Source of the DNA: an uncultured Oscillospiraceae bacterium
GTDB taxonomy: Bacteria > Bacillota > Clostridia > Oscillospirales > Ruminococcaceae
NCBI GenBank assembly: GCA_910587135.1
Contig: CAJULF010000009.1
Coordinates: 1 to 64,000 of the forward strand
Length of the DNA: 64,000 bases
Direction of reading: 5' to 3'
Shown here: piece by piece, positions 52,582 to 60,835 of the stretch
Position numbering within the stretch: the first letter of the stretch is position 1
Layout: each line of letters opens with the position of its first letter
Translations under genes and position numbers: made by a program
Notes under the pieces: generated by a model
What the model saw: only the letters and a program-made list of their open reading frames with translations
The model's database searches: none
What the model was told of the DNA's origin: nothing

Positions 52582-53499
52582 TTATGCTCCCCTGCGGGGG
52601 TAAATGCTTATCCTGTCCTCCTCAAGCTCTACGCGGACTTTATCGCCGCCCTTCAGCCCAAGTTCTTCAAGATATTCCTTCGGTATCTGCAATCTGCCCG
52701 CTCTGTCGAGGACGGAAACCTCCTCATGAGCCTGCTCCTGCTGTTCCTCCGAAAGCTCGCCGAAGGAGCGGAGCGCGGAGGCTTTTCTCAGCATCTCGGT
52801 AGAAGTTTTGCCGTCGCGTATCGCGACCACTCTGTCGATCTGCTTGGAAAGATTTATGTCATGCGTTACTATTATAATAGTAACGCCCATGACCCTGTTA
52901 AGCTCGCGGAAAACGTCAAGTATCAGCTTTGAGGTTGCTGTATCGACCGAACCTGTGGGTTCGTCCGCCAGCAGCAGCTTGGGATTGTTTGACAGCGCAA
53001 TGGCGATGGCAACTCTCTGCTGCTCTCCGCCCGACATCTGGTCCAGCCTGCTGTTTTTCCGCTGTGAAAGTCCCACCATATCCAGCAGCTCAGCGGCTCT
53101 TGACTGTCTGCCGCTGAAGCCCGACAGCAGAAGCGGCATTTCCACATTCTGCTGAGCCGTCAAGTAGGGAATCAGATTTCTCGCGTTATTCTGCCACACA
53201 AACCCTACTGTTTTCCGTTTGTATTCTATTGCGTCCTTCTCGTTGAATTTCAGCATATCCCTGCCATCAATGAAAAGGCTGCCAGCAGAGGGTTTATCCA
53301 GTCCGCCAAGCATATTCAGCAGCGTTGATTTTCCGCTGCCGCTTGCGCCGACTATCCCCATCAACTCTCCCCGCTCCACCGTAAGGTCAAGTCCTTGCAA
53401 AGCCATGACCTCAACTCCCGAGGATTTATATATTTTAACAAGATTTTCCGCCTGCACCATCACGTTTTCGGGCGGAGCAAGCATTACCATTTTCGGCAT
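52582..53499 (-). CDS. ABC ATPase, LolD/MacB type, with AbrB-like C-terminal domain
   Basis: 305 residues. Residues about 10-235 are an ATPase: Walker A GASGSGKSTLLNML, signature MSGGEQQRVAIAIA, Walker B KLLLADEPTGSVD, and the switch His in IIVTHD. The signature and the GxxKSGVEVMALQGL start are LolD/MacB-like, not MalK-like. The last 45 residues (about 258-305) read SVLDRAGRLQIPKEYLEELG followed by GDKVRVELEEDRISIYP, which has the pattern of the SpoVT-AbrB swapped-hairpin domain. The MalK regulatory OB-like tail is absent. It lies 2 bp after the first ATPase. Confidence 0.88.
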   Translation of the reverse strand: MPKMVMLAPPENVMVQAENLVKIYKSSGVEVMALQGLDLTVERGELMGIVGASGSGKSTLLNMLGGLDKPSAGSLFIDGRDMLKFNEKDAIEYKRKTVGFVWQNNARNLIPYLTAQQNVEMPLLLSGFSGRQSRAAELLDMVGLSQRKNSRLDQMSGGEQQRVAIAIALSNNPKLLLADEPTGSVDTATSKLILDVFRELNRVMGVTIIIVTHDINLSKQIDRVVAIRDGKTSTEMLRKASALRSFGELSEEQQEQAHEEVSVLDRAGRLQIPKEYLEELGLKGGDKVRVELEEDRISIYPRRGA

Positions 53500-53500
53500 T

Positions 53501-54208
53501 CTACTCCTCCGTTCCGTTGACGGTGACCTCGCCTATAACGCCGTCCTCCAGCGTATAGACTATATCAGCCGCATCCATCATGGACGTGTCGTGCGTTGTC
53601 ATAACGATTGTCAGACCGTTCTGCTCCACCAGATCCTTAAACAGCTTCATAACCGCAAAGGCGGTCGGGCTGTCCAGTTCCGCTGTGGGTTCATCCGCGA
53701 AAATTATTTTCGGCGAGTGAGATATTGCCCTTGCTATCGCGACTCTCTGCTGTTCTCCGCCGGACATCTCCCCGGGTCTGTGGTGCATTCTCTTTTCAAG
53801 CCCTACCTGCACAAGGCTTTGCTTGGCACGCTCTATTCTCTCTTTATAAGGAAGACTTGTAAGCCTTAGCGCAAACTCCACATTTTCAAACGCCGTCATG
53901 GTGGATATAAGTGCCACCGACTGGAACACGAACGCCATATCAACTCTTCGCAATTTGTCACGCTGAGAATCGCTAAGCTTTGTGATATCGTTTTCTTTTT
54001 CAAGGAAAAATACCTCGCCCGAGCTTGGTCTGTCAAGGGCGCCGAGAATATTTATCAGAGTGGTTTTGCCTGAGCCGGAACGCCCGCGCAGCACCGACAG
54101 CTTATTCGGCTGAATATCAAGATTTATACCTTTCAGCGCGTGGACAACGCTGCCGTCTCCGATCTTAAAATCCATACAGACGTTTTTTGCGGTAATAATG
54201 CTATCCAT
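53501..54208 (-). CDS. ABC ATPase, LolD/MacB type
   Basis: 235 residues, first gene of the operon. Walker A RGRSGSGKTTLINIL near residue 43, signature MSGGEQQRVAIARA near 148, Walker B KIIFADEPTAELD near 168 and the His in TTHD near 205. The closest family is the LolD/MacB branch, whose members usually work with FtsX-type permeases, but no FtsX-type permease is present; all four permeases here are MalF/MalG-type. It and the next ATPase may form the heterodimer that powers one or both permease pairs. Start ATG lies 36 bp after the LacI-type palindrome. Confidence 0.92.
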   Translation of the reverse strand: MDSIITAKNVCMDFKIGDGSVVHALKGINLDIQPNKLSVLRGRSGSGKTTLINILGALDRPSSGEVFFLEKENDITKLSDSQRDKLRRVDMAFVFQSVALISTMTAFENVEFALRLTSLPYKERIERAKQSLVQVGLEKRMHHRPGEMSGGEQQRVAIARAISHSPKIIFADEPTAELDSPTAFAVMKLFKDLVEQNGLTIVMTTHDTSMMDAADIVYTLEDGVIGEVTVNGTEE

Positions 54209-54243
54209 TTTCCATTGCCGTTCCTCTCGTCCGTACTATTTAT

Positions 54244-54260
54244 GTGAAAACGATTTTCAC
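54244..54260. promoter_or_regulatory. LacI-type palindromic operator in the operon leader
   Basis: GTGAAAACGATTTTCAC: arms GTGAAAA and TTTTCAC are perfect and surround a CGA centre, as in LacI-family operators. It lies between the -10 (54294) and the start codon (54208), a good position for blocking transcription. The same AAACGATTT core occurs near the LacI gene at 38035. Confidence 0.7.
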
Positions 54261-54293
54261 TCTTACATTTTTAAACCATCATACTCCGATATA

Positions 54294-54322
54294 ATTATAA
54301 CAAATTTACACCACAATGTCAA
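54294..54322 (-). promoter_or_regulatory. Perfect consensus promoter of the transport operon
   Basis: Minus strand: TTGACA (54317-54322), 17-bp spacer, TATAAT (54294-54299). Both hexamers match sigma A consensus exactly. Confidence 0.9.
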
Positions 54323-54575
54323 GAAGATTTAAACTTTTTATGCAATATATCTAAATTTTATTTTTTATACTCTTTTTGATATTTTAATTTATTATATTTC
54401 TGCCTTATCTATATTTTGTGCAAATTCAAATAATTTCACGCTCTTTTTGTCCACATTTAGTTGTTTTTAAGCAATTTTATTTTGTCTTTTTAAGTAAAGT
54501 TATACATTTCCATTCCCCCTTTTTTGTGTTTGTGAGTTATAACGAAATTTTATAACAATTTTTATAAAAAATAAC

Positions 54576-54606
54576 CAAAAACCCGCCCCAATTTCTCGGA
54601 GCGGGT
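54576..54606 (-). terminator. Intrinsic terminator of the surface-protein operon
   Basis: Minus strand: ACCCGCTCC / GGGGCGGGT stem with a loop of about 8 nt and TTTTTGG after it, about 70 bp after the cohesin-like gene. The remaining 54325-54570 is AT-rich and shows nothing else. Confidence 0.85.
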
Positions 54607-54678
54607 CATTTTTTTATTACTTTGAAGAGTAATCATTCAATGAGCACTTGCCCACTTTAGTAACGTTTCCGTTACGGA

Positions 54679-55317
54679 TTACTTTCTCTTCTTAGCAGCT
54701 ACAACAGCAACTGCACCAGCAACAATAGCAGGAACAACCGCAAGAGCTACACCAGTAGGAACGTTAGGCTCATCTTTGCCTGTCTCAGTTTCAGGAGCAA
54801 CAGTGATAGGAGCGGGCTCAGTCTCTTCAATGGTAGGCTCCACACTCGGAGTGGGCTCATCACTGATGGGCTCACCGCCATCATCAACTACAACAGCGGT
54901 TATAGCGTCAACATCAACGCCAGCCTCGAAACCTGCATCAGGAACGATAGATACACTAACTTCCTCTTCAGCAGCAGCGTCAACCGTGAATACCAGGGAC
55001 AGAAGAACTGTGCCGTCAGCAGGAGCCTCAGAGTTCGCATAGGTGAAAGACATTCTTTCCTCGTTGAACTCTGCCATACCTGTGCTGGTCTTGGTGAAAG
55101 AAGCCAGTGTCAGGTTGTCGGAAGCCTCAACGGTAAACTGGGTAGCAGCCAGATCGCTTACGAGCGGAAACTCGCCCTGAACCACAATGTCTACAGTATA
55201 CTCACCGCCCGCAACGGGAGCAGTGCCATTATCGGTAGCAACGATTTCAGCGGAAGCAGCAACAGCTGTCAGAGACAGAACTGCAGCAGCAGCGCCAAGA
55301 GATAAAATCTTCTTCAT
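54679..55317 (-). CDS. Single cohesin-like domain protein with C-terminal wall-sorting signal
   Basis: About 212 residues: signal peptide (cleavage near AASAEI), one beta-sandwich of about 125 residues with the cohesin rhythm (GGEYTVDIVVQGEFPLVSDL, DNLTLASFTKTSTGMAEFNE, ADGTVLLSLVFTVDAAAEEE), a Pro/Glu/Thr-rich spacer (about 140-180) and a tail NVPTGVALAVVPAIVAGAVAVV plus KKRK that looks like a noncanonical sorting signal. Cohesins hold dockerin proteins; the gene just upstream in the operon encodes one. Start ATG 55317 has GGAGG before it. The cohesin call is by pattern only, and it could be another carbohydrate-associated beta sandwich. Confidence 0.65.
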   Translation of the reverse strand: MKKILSLGAAAAVLSLTAVAASAEIVATDNGTAPVAGGEYTVDIVVQGEFPLVSDLAATQFTVEASDNLTLASFTKTSTGMAEFNEERMSFTYANSEAPADGTVLLSLVFTVDAAAEEEVSVSIVPDAGFEAGVDVDAITAVVVDDGGEPISDEPTPSVEPTIEETEPAPITVAPETETGKDEPNVPTGVALAVVPAIVAGAVAVVAAKKRK

Positions 55318-55362
55318 ATTATTTTCCTCCATGATTTTATAGTTTATTTAATAAATCCCTTT

Positions 55363-55380
55363 GCGGGGCTTTCGCCCCGC
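55363..55380. terminator. Intercistronic hairpin between dockerin and cohesin-like genes
   Basis: GCGGGGC / GCCCCGC with a 4-nt loop, inside an outer AATCCC / GGGATT arm. A stem here may limit expression of the downstream anchored gene or stabilise the upstream message. Confidence 0.45.
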
Positions 55381-55410
55381 GCAGGGGATTATTAACAAAC
55401 AAGAATTGAA

Positions 55411-58041
55411 TTACTTGAGTGTGCCTGCAGCAACGCCCTTCAGGATAGCAGCAGCATCAAGAGCATTGATAGCGCCGTCGGTGTTGAAGTCAGCAACTGC
55501 CTTGTCCAGAGTATCAACAGTGCCGTCAGCAGCAGCCTTCAGAATCAGAGCTGCGTCGATAGCGTTGATAGCGCCGTCCTTGTTTACGTCGCCGAGCTTA
55601 GCATCGGGGTTCAGCTGCTTGTTGATTTCTGTAAGCAGAGCCTCATAAGCAACCTTGAGGTTGTCATGGCTCTTAACATCAGCAGAATCATCAGGCTTGG
55701 GAATGTTTATAAACTGACCATCATCAAACTTGAAGTTCTTGAACTCAGCGCCGTTGGTGTACAGACGGTTGATCTTGTTGATATAGCCATCGGAAGAGAA
55801 TGCATCATTCTCAAGAGTTACACCAACAGCATCATCAAGCGAAGCAACCGTGGAGAGTTTGTATGCAACATCAGCCATTCCAGTCTTGATTGCGTCCGTC
55901 ATCTCCAGTTTACCGCTGTCAAGCAGATCAGCGATCTCAGCAAGCTTGTAGTAGATATCGCCAAAACTGTACTTGAATGCCTTGTACTCATTTTCAAGCG
56001 CATCGTAATAACCCTTCAAGCTGTCATATACGGTGTTAGCCACAACCTCATTGCCGTTGTAAGCAAATGCAGATACGTTCTCAGAGTACTTCTTATCCTT
56101 ATTAGCAAGTCTCAGCCAAGCTAACGCATTTTGACGAGCTGTTACCAACTCAGTATGACGGCACTTGAACATTGCGGTATCACCGGTAAGATCAGCAAGG
56201 TCATAGCACTCATCAATCAGCTTCTCAACATCAGCCTTAGTATGAGTACCCTGGTTACCGGAGTACTTATCCTCAAGAGCTCTCTTCAGGTAAGAGTAAA
56301 CAAGATTCCACTCAGTAGAAGAAGCCTTTGCTGAGTTCTCAGCAATAGCACCTGTATTGTCAATATCATAGATAGTGGTGGTCAAACCGGTCTGATCCTT
56401 AATGGTCTCCTTATCGGTTGTAGTAAGATAGAACTCTGCAAGCGCAAATGCAGTATCCAGAGTCGTGTAATCCTTAACAGCCTCACCAGCGGAGTTGGTG
56501 TGATCTCCATCCCATGGAGCCCACGTTGAGTTAAACGCTGTAAGAGCCCAACCGCCAACTACGATTGACTGCTGACCTTCAGCGGGACTATACCAAAAGT
56601 CCGAACCGGTAACAGTATAGGTATCGCCATCATTTACTTCATTTATCTCGTGGTTATCAACAGGGCTTACGCTGTCCTTGACATCAGAAGCATTTACCTT
56701 GATGAAATCGGTAAGATCAACTTCGCTGTTCTTGTTTACAATCTTGTACTTGCCGCTGGAAGGCTTGCTTGTAACAATAACGTTTTGATTAACGGAGCCA
56801 TTCTCATTGTAAAGATCAACGTAGCCAGACTCATTCAGAATAATATAGAATGATCCATTGGTAGGCTTAACGGAGATGGATACGTCGATGTCCTTGGTCA
56901 CGCTCTGAGCATCAGCATTCATACCAGTACCAACCGCTCTCTTAGCGCTTCCCTTTGCAACATACCAAGGATTAACTGTGGTGGTGGCAGTGGAAACATC
57001 GACCCACTGACCGGAAATACCGTCAATATCATTGTAAACCTTCAGCTTATTATTGGTCTTTGTAGCTACCAAATCAAACAAATCCTCAGCAGCCGTTGTT
57101 GCATAGTCATGAACCAGCTGACCGTTGTACTGCTTGATAAGCTTCTGAACAGAAGCCTTAGAACCTCTTGTCGTATCGGTGGGTTTGAAGTTATTGATTA
57201 TATTAGCAAATCTTTCAGCCTGAGCTGCAGCCTCTACAATATCACCAACAGAGGTCTTGCTGACGCTCTTGTAGCTGTCCAGAGCATCGTACTGTGCCTT
57301 GATGTTAGCCATCTGACCCTGAGCCCAGTATATAATTTGACCGTATGATACAATCTCATCGCCAAACGCCCAGCTGTAATCACCACCAACGGTACCAGTC
57401 TGCCATGCATTATAAGCATACTCTTTCTTCAGTGCGGTTTCCAGAGCCCTCAAATTGGTTCTGAACTGAGCCTTGGTAACAGTATCAAATGTCGCAAGAT
57501 TGCTCTTGGCAGCAGACAAGGTCTCATATGCGTCAGTAATAATGCGGCTGTCAGAAGACTTCAGAACAGACTCAGCATCTTCAAACGCATTAGAGAAGTT
57601 GGACCACTGAAGCTTGCCATCCTCATCCTTATAGATAGCATCGCCAAGATCCTCATTAAGGATATTGTTGCTCTCATAAATCTTCTCGCAGCTCTTAACA
57701 AGATCTCTGAGGTCAGTAGCAGTATAAATAGCCTTTTTGTTGTACACAGCCTCAAGAATCATATAAGCTGAAGTATAGTCATCAATAGTAGACGCTGCAT
57801 CGTCAAGTACATTCTCTGCGAATGCTAAAGCATTCAAAAAGTTATCCTGAGTAACAGAGCCATAATCGTCAAGGCTCTTATCGCGGAACGTAGTCATTTC
57901 CTTTACATAAGCCTCAAGATCAGCCTTAGTCTTTACGTTCTTTACATCTGTCGCTGTTTCATCTGCGAAAGCTACAGCTGAAATGGAAGTCAGCGCCATT
58001 ACAGAAGCCATAGCAGAAGTAAGAATCTTTCTTCTTAACAT
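55411..58041 (-). CDS. Dockerin protein with helical repeats, no recognisable enzyme domain
   Basis: 876 residues. Signal peptide ending near AVAFADE; from about residue 30 to 820 mostly helical, charged repeats with segments like TKADLEAYVKEMTTFRDKSL and FAENVLDDAASTIDDYTSAY (FIVAR-like bundles), plus a beta-rich central part (about 380-560). The last 60 residues are a type I dockerin with two calcium-binding loops: LGDVNKDGAINAIDAALILK and FNTDGAINALDAAAILKGVA. No glycoside hydrolase motif is visible. The dockerin should bind a cohesin on the cell surface, and the next gene makes a candidate. AGGAGG precedes the ATG. Confidence 0.9.
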   Translation of the reverse strand: MLRRKILTSAMASVMALTSISAVAFADETATDVKNVKTKADLEAYVKEMTTFRDKSLDDYGSVTQDNFLNALAFAENVLDDAASTIDDYTSAYMILEAVYNKKAIYTATDLRDLVKSCEKIYESNNILNEDLGDAIYKDEDGKLQWSNFSNAFEDAESVLKSSDSRIITDAYETLSAAKSNLATFDTVTKAQFRTNLRALETALKKEYAYNAWQTGTVGGDYSWAFGDEIVSYGQIIYWAQGQMANIKAQYDALDSYKSVSKTSVGDIVEAAAQAERFANIINNFKPTDTTRGSKASVQKLIKQYNGQLVHDYATTAAEDLFDLVATKTNNKLKVYNDIDGISGQWVDVSTATTTVNPWYVAKGSAKRAVGTGMNADAQSVTKDIDVSISVKPTNGSFYIILNESGYVDLYNENGSVNQNVIVTSKPSSGKYKIVNKNSEVDLTDFIKVNASDVKDSVSPVDNHEINEVNDGDTYTVTGSDFWYSPAEGQQSIVVGGWALTAFNSTWAPWDGDHTNSAGEAVKDYTTLDTAFALAEFYLTTTDKETIKDQTGLTTTIYDIDNTGAIAENSAKASSTEWNLVYSYLKRALEDKYSGNQGTHTKADVEKLIDECYDLADLTGDTAMFKCRHTELVTARQNALAWLRLANKDKKYSENVSAFAYNGNEVVANTVYDSLKGYYDALENEYKAFKYSFGDIYYKLAEIADLLDSGKLEMTDAIKTGMADVAYKLSTVASLDDAVGVTLENDAFSSDGYINKINRLYTNGAEFKNFKFDDGQFINIPKPDDSADVKSHDNLKVAYEALLTEINKQLNPDAKLGDVNKDGAINAIDAALILKAAADGTVDTLDKAVADFNTDGAINALDAAAILKGVAAGTLK

Positions 58042-58125
58042 AATAGTCCTCCTAAATTTGGTTTTTTACAACATCACAAGTTATCGGGCACTCGGATGTG
58101 ATAAACGGTTTTTTCCGTTCCGACT

Positions 58126-58325
58126 ATGTAGTCGGTGGCAGCCGCGAAAAAGTTTCACCTTCCGTAAAATTTTTTTCGTCCTGCCTGCATGACCGTAGTC
58201 GCCGGAAATCTAAAAAAAGTTTCAGCATTCGGGATTTTTTTATTTTCCGTTTGCAATACCGTAGTCATGCGGGAATTTCAAAAAGTTTCACATGCTCAAA
58301 AAAATTTTTCGAGCATTTTATTGGA
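58126..58325. repeat. Three tandem repeats of about 66-67 bp upstream of the dockerin gene
   Basis: The landmark GTAGTC recurs at 58128, 58195 and 58261 and GTTTCA at 58152, 58219 and 58285 (spacing 67 and 66). The units differ in sequence between landmarks. On the minus strand each unit contains GAAACTTTTT-like and GACTACGGT-like blocks, and the last has an ATGCTC / GAGCAT hairpin. This region fills most of the 305-bp gap between the two genes of one operon. Confidence 0.7.
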
Positions 58326-58346
58326 AAAATTTTCCAAATCAATGTA

Positions 58347-59156
58347 TTACTTTCTCTTCTTAGAAAGAACAACCGCGCCTGCCGCAATAACAGCAAGACC
58401 TGCAACGGCAGCTACACCCTCAACGCCGGTATCGGGCGAACCCTTGGAATCAGCAGCGGGTGCTGCGGGAGCCGTATTGTTATCGGAAGTTGTGTCAGTG
58501 GGAGTTGTATCCTCCTCGGGAGTTGTGTCCTCATCAGCGGGAGCAGCAGGTGCAGCAGTGGTAACATTGCCGTTAGCGTCATAGGAAACGAGAACGTTGC
58601 CGCTTGCATCTTTAAGAGTCATTCCAAGAACGGTGATGTCGGACATACCCGCGCTCCACTCCTGGAAAGCAACCTGTACCAGAGCGTAGTCGTCAACAAC
58701 ATTGTTGGTGTCATCAACGTTCATGGTAAGGGTGTACTGCAGATCGCCTGTCTTTACAGCCTGAACGGGCTTAGACTCGTCAATCGTTGCAAGCTCAAGT
58801 TCCTCATCGATAACGCCCCAGAACTCCTTGCCGTTCCAGTTGTGGGTGCTGTCGGTAGCGCTCTTGTTGGAAAGAACGATCGCGCCGCCTACTTCACCCT
58901 CCCACCATTCGGGATCGGCAGGTGTAAAGGTAACCTCTACAACAGCGATCTCGCGGCAGTCAAAACCGGGATCGGTAACATCCTTCTCGGAAGCGTCAAA
59001 AGTACCGTCAGAGTAAACAACGGGCATCCATGAGCCTGTGCCGCTCGAGAAAATTCCGGTAGAATCAACGGTAGTCAGCTGAGCGCTTGCACTTACCGCC
59101 AGCGTGCTTGCAACTGCGCAAGCGGCAGCCGCGGAAAGAATCTTTGCGATTTTCAT
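58347..59156 (-). CDS. Anchored surface protein, paralogue 2 of 2
   Basis: 269 residues: signal peptide (ends near SASAQL), a beta-sandwich-like domain (about 28-200, WNGKEFWGVIDEELELAT and YALVQVAFQEWSAGMSDITV), a Thr/Pro/Asp spacer and the tail GSPDTGVEGVAAVAGLAVIA then VLSKKRK. The SPDTG pentapeptide, hydrophobic stretch and basic end form an LPxTG-like sorting signal. It shares most of its domain with the next gene, so they are duplicates. The domain resembles carbohydrate-binding beta sandwiches of ruminococcal proteins, not certainly any family. ATG 59156 follows AGGAGG. Confidence 0.75.
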   Translation of the reverse strand: MKIAKILSAAAACAVASTLAVSASAQLTTVDSTGIFSSGTGSWMPVVYSDGTFDASEKDVTDPGFDCREIAVVEVTFTPADPEWWEGEVGGAIVLSNKSATDSTHNWNGKEFWGVIDEELELATIDESKPVQAVKTGDLQYTLTMNVDDTNNVVDDYALVQVAFQEWSAGMSDITVLGMTLKDASGNVLVSYDANGNVTTAAPAAPADEDTTPEEDTTPTDTTSDNNTAPAAPAADSKGSPDTGVEGVAAVAGLAVIAAGAVVLSKKRK

Positions 59157-59271
59157 AAAATCAAATCCTCCTGAATCCCCACATTTTGTATATGTACTAT
59201 ACCGTGGGTACAATTAAGATATAAATACATTTCAGAGCCGCTCCGAAAGGAGCAGCCCCGAAAATATTTCC

Positions 59272-60066
59272 TTACTTTCTCTTCTTGGTGAGAACAACAG
59301 CACCTGCAGCCAGAGCGGCTACGCCAACAGCGGCAGCTACGCCAGCCACGCCGGTATCGGGAGAACCCTTGTCACCGGTAGATGTGGAGGGAGTTGTAGG
59401 AGTTGTGTCCGAAGGCTCAGAGGGAGCAGAAGGAGCAGAAGGTGCAGAGGGTGCACCTGATGTCATATTACCGTTGCCGTCAAACGAAACAAAAGCGTTG
59501 CCGGAAGCGTCCAGAAGCTCCATGGAAGTAACAGTGATAGCGCTCATGTCGCTGCCCCACTCCTGGAAAGCGATCTGTACATAACCGTCGGGAGAAGCCA
59601 TTACCTCGTCTGCGTAAATGCAGGTAGAATCATCAAGCATCATGGTTGCCGAGTAGGTGTAATCGCCAACCTTTACTGTCTGAACGGGAGAGCCCTCGTC
59701 ATGAGTATCAAGCTCCAGATCCTCGTCAACTATGCCCCACCAGTTTGCGGAAGCCCAGTTGTGGTCAGCGGGAGTAATGCTTACAGGACCGCAGGAGGAA
59801 ACAATACCGCCGCCGGTGTTGCCCTCAAACCACTCGGGCTCTGCAGCCGTGAAAGTGAAACGGATACCCTCAATCTTTGCAAGATCGATACCCAAATCAA
59901 TGTTCTCCGAAGGAACATAAATCTTAAGCATCCACATCCCCGTAGCGGAAGAAAGGTTGGAAGCGGGGTTCTCTGCTACAGTCAGCTCCGCGCTTGCGCT
60001 TACTGCCAACGCGGTTGCGGCAACTGCACATGCGGCAGCCGCGGAAAGAATCTTTGCTATTTTCAT
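59272..60066 (-). CDS. Anchored surface protein, paralogue 1 of 2
   Basis: 264 residues: signal peptide (MKIAKILSAAAACAVAATAL), beta-sandwich domain (FTFTAAEPEWFEGNTGGGIV, HNWASANWWGIVDEDLELDT, YVQIAFQEWGSDMSAITVTS), a Ser/Pro spacer of SAPSAPSAPSEP type and the tail GSPDTGVAGVAAAVGVAALA then VLTKKRK. It is first in the operon and very similar to paralogue 2. Start ATG 60066 follows AAGGAGG. Its own promoter lies at 60168-60197. The function is probably surface binding of a polysaccharide; this is inference from domain shape. Confidence 0.75.
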   Translation of the reverse strand: MKIAKILSAAAACAVAATALAVSASAELTVAENPASNLSSATGMWMLKIYVPSENIDLGIDLAKIEGIRFTFTAAEPEWFEGNTGGGIVSSCGPVSITPADHNWASANWWGIVDEDLELDTHDEGSPVQTVKVGDYTYSATMMLDDSTCIYADEVMASPDGYVQIAFQEWGSDMSAITVTSMELLDASGNAFVSFDGNGNMTSGAPSAPSAPSAPSEPSDTTPTTPSTSTGDKGSPDTGVAGVAAAVGVAALAAGAVVLTKKRK

Positions 60067-60167
60067 AAGTTGAAATCCTCCTTGAAATAATACCCGTCGG
60101 CATAAGCCGCGGAAACGTACATTTTGGCATAGCTGCCCCCATACAGGCACAACTATCCTTGTATTAC

Positions 60168-60197
60168 ACTATACCATTTTTACCACCCGCAAGTCAA
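60168..60197 (-). promoter_or_regulatory. Promoter of the surface-protein operon
   Basis: Minus strand: TTGACT (60192-60197), 18-bp spacer, TATAGT (60168-60173). Start near 60160 leaves about 95 nt of leader. Confidence 0.75.
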
Positions 60198-60458
60198 TGT
60201 GCAATTTGTATAAATATTCTATTTTTTTTTATTCATTTTACTTAATTTTGTCCTATGCGATAACTTTATGAGCAGTTTTTCGCGCAGATATAAGATAAAA
60301 ATTGAAGGCGCAAATTCGCTCACCATTATTATTCCCGAACATGCGCTGAAAATTATTGTAAATATACGTCAATTTACTAAGCAAATTTTATGCACTGCCA
60401 AAAAACAATCTTTTTTAAAGAATATTTTGTAAATTTTAACGAAATGCCGTTTTGCTAC

Positions 60459-60487
60459 TTGAATTTTTTGCGACGCGGTGATATAAT
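60459..60487 (+). promoter_or_regulatory. Promoter of the tRNA gene
   Basis: TTGAAT (60459-60464), 17-bp spacer, TATAAT (60482-60487), directly before the tRNA. Confidence 0.75.
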
Positions 60488-60497
60488 ATGTATATAT

Positions 60498-60572
60498 GCC
60501 TCTTTAGTTAAATGGATATAACAGCCCCCTCCTAAGGGGCAGTTGTAGGTTCGATTCCTACAAGGGGTGCCA
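60498..60572 (+). tRNA. tRNA-Arg, anticodon CCU
   Basis: Full cloverleaf: acceptor GCCTCTT with AAGGGGT, D-arm with AGTTAAATGGATA, anticodon loop CTCCTAA flanked by GCCCC/GGGGC (anticodon CCT reads AGG), T-arm TTGTAGGTTCGATTCCTACAA without error, and an encoded CCA end. Its own promoter lies 10 bp upstream. Confidence 0.95.
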
Positions 60573-60835
60573 GAACATTGTTTCGCTTTCCATGAGGAAA
60601 GCGATTTTACTATATAATTTCACCCTATACTATATTATTGCCCTGTCACACCCCACTCATGCAGAATGCTTAAAATGTTTTTTTCGCATTCGTATCGGCT
60701 TTAGAAAGCGCTTCTATGGGGATTCACACCGCCTTGTTTACGAAATCTGCTTTTTTAAAAAAATTTCGGCTTTTTGCAGCTTTTTTCATGGTTATTTGGT
60801 ATTATCTGTACAATAAATTTTCAGGAGGTATTAAA

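Noticed and set aside
58126..58325. The tandem 66-67-bp units as a CRISPR array
   Set aside because: The units share only scattered blocks rather than identical repeats with variable spacers, and there are no cas genes.
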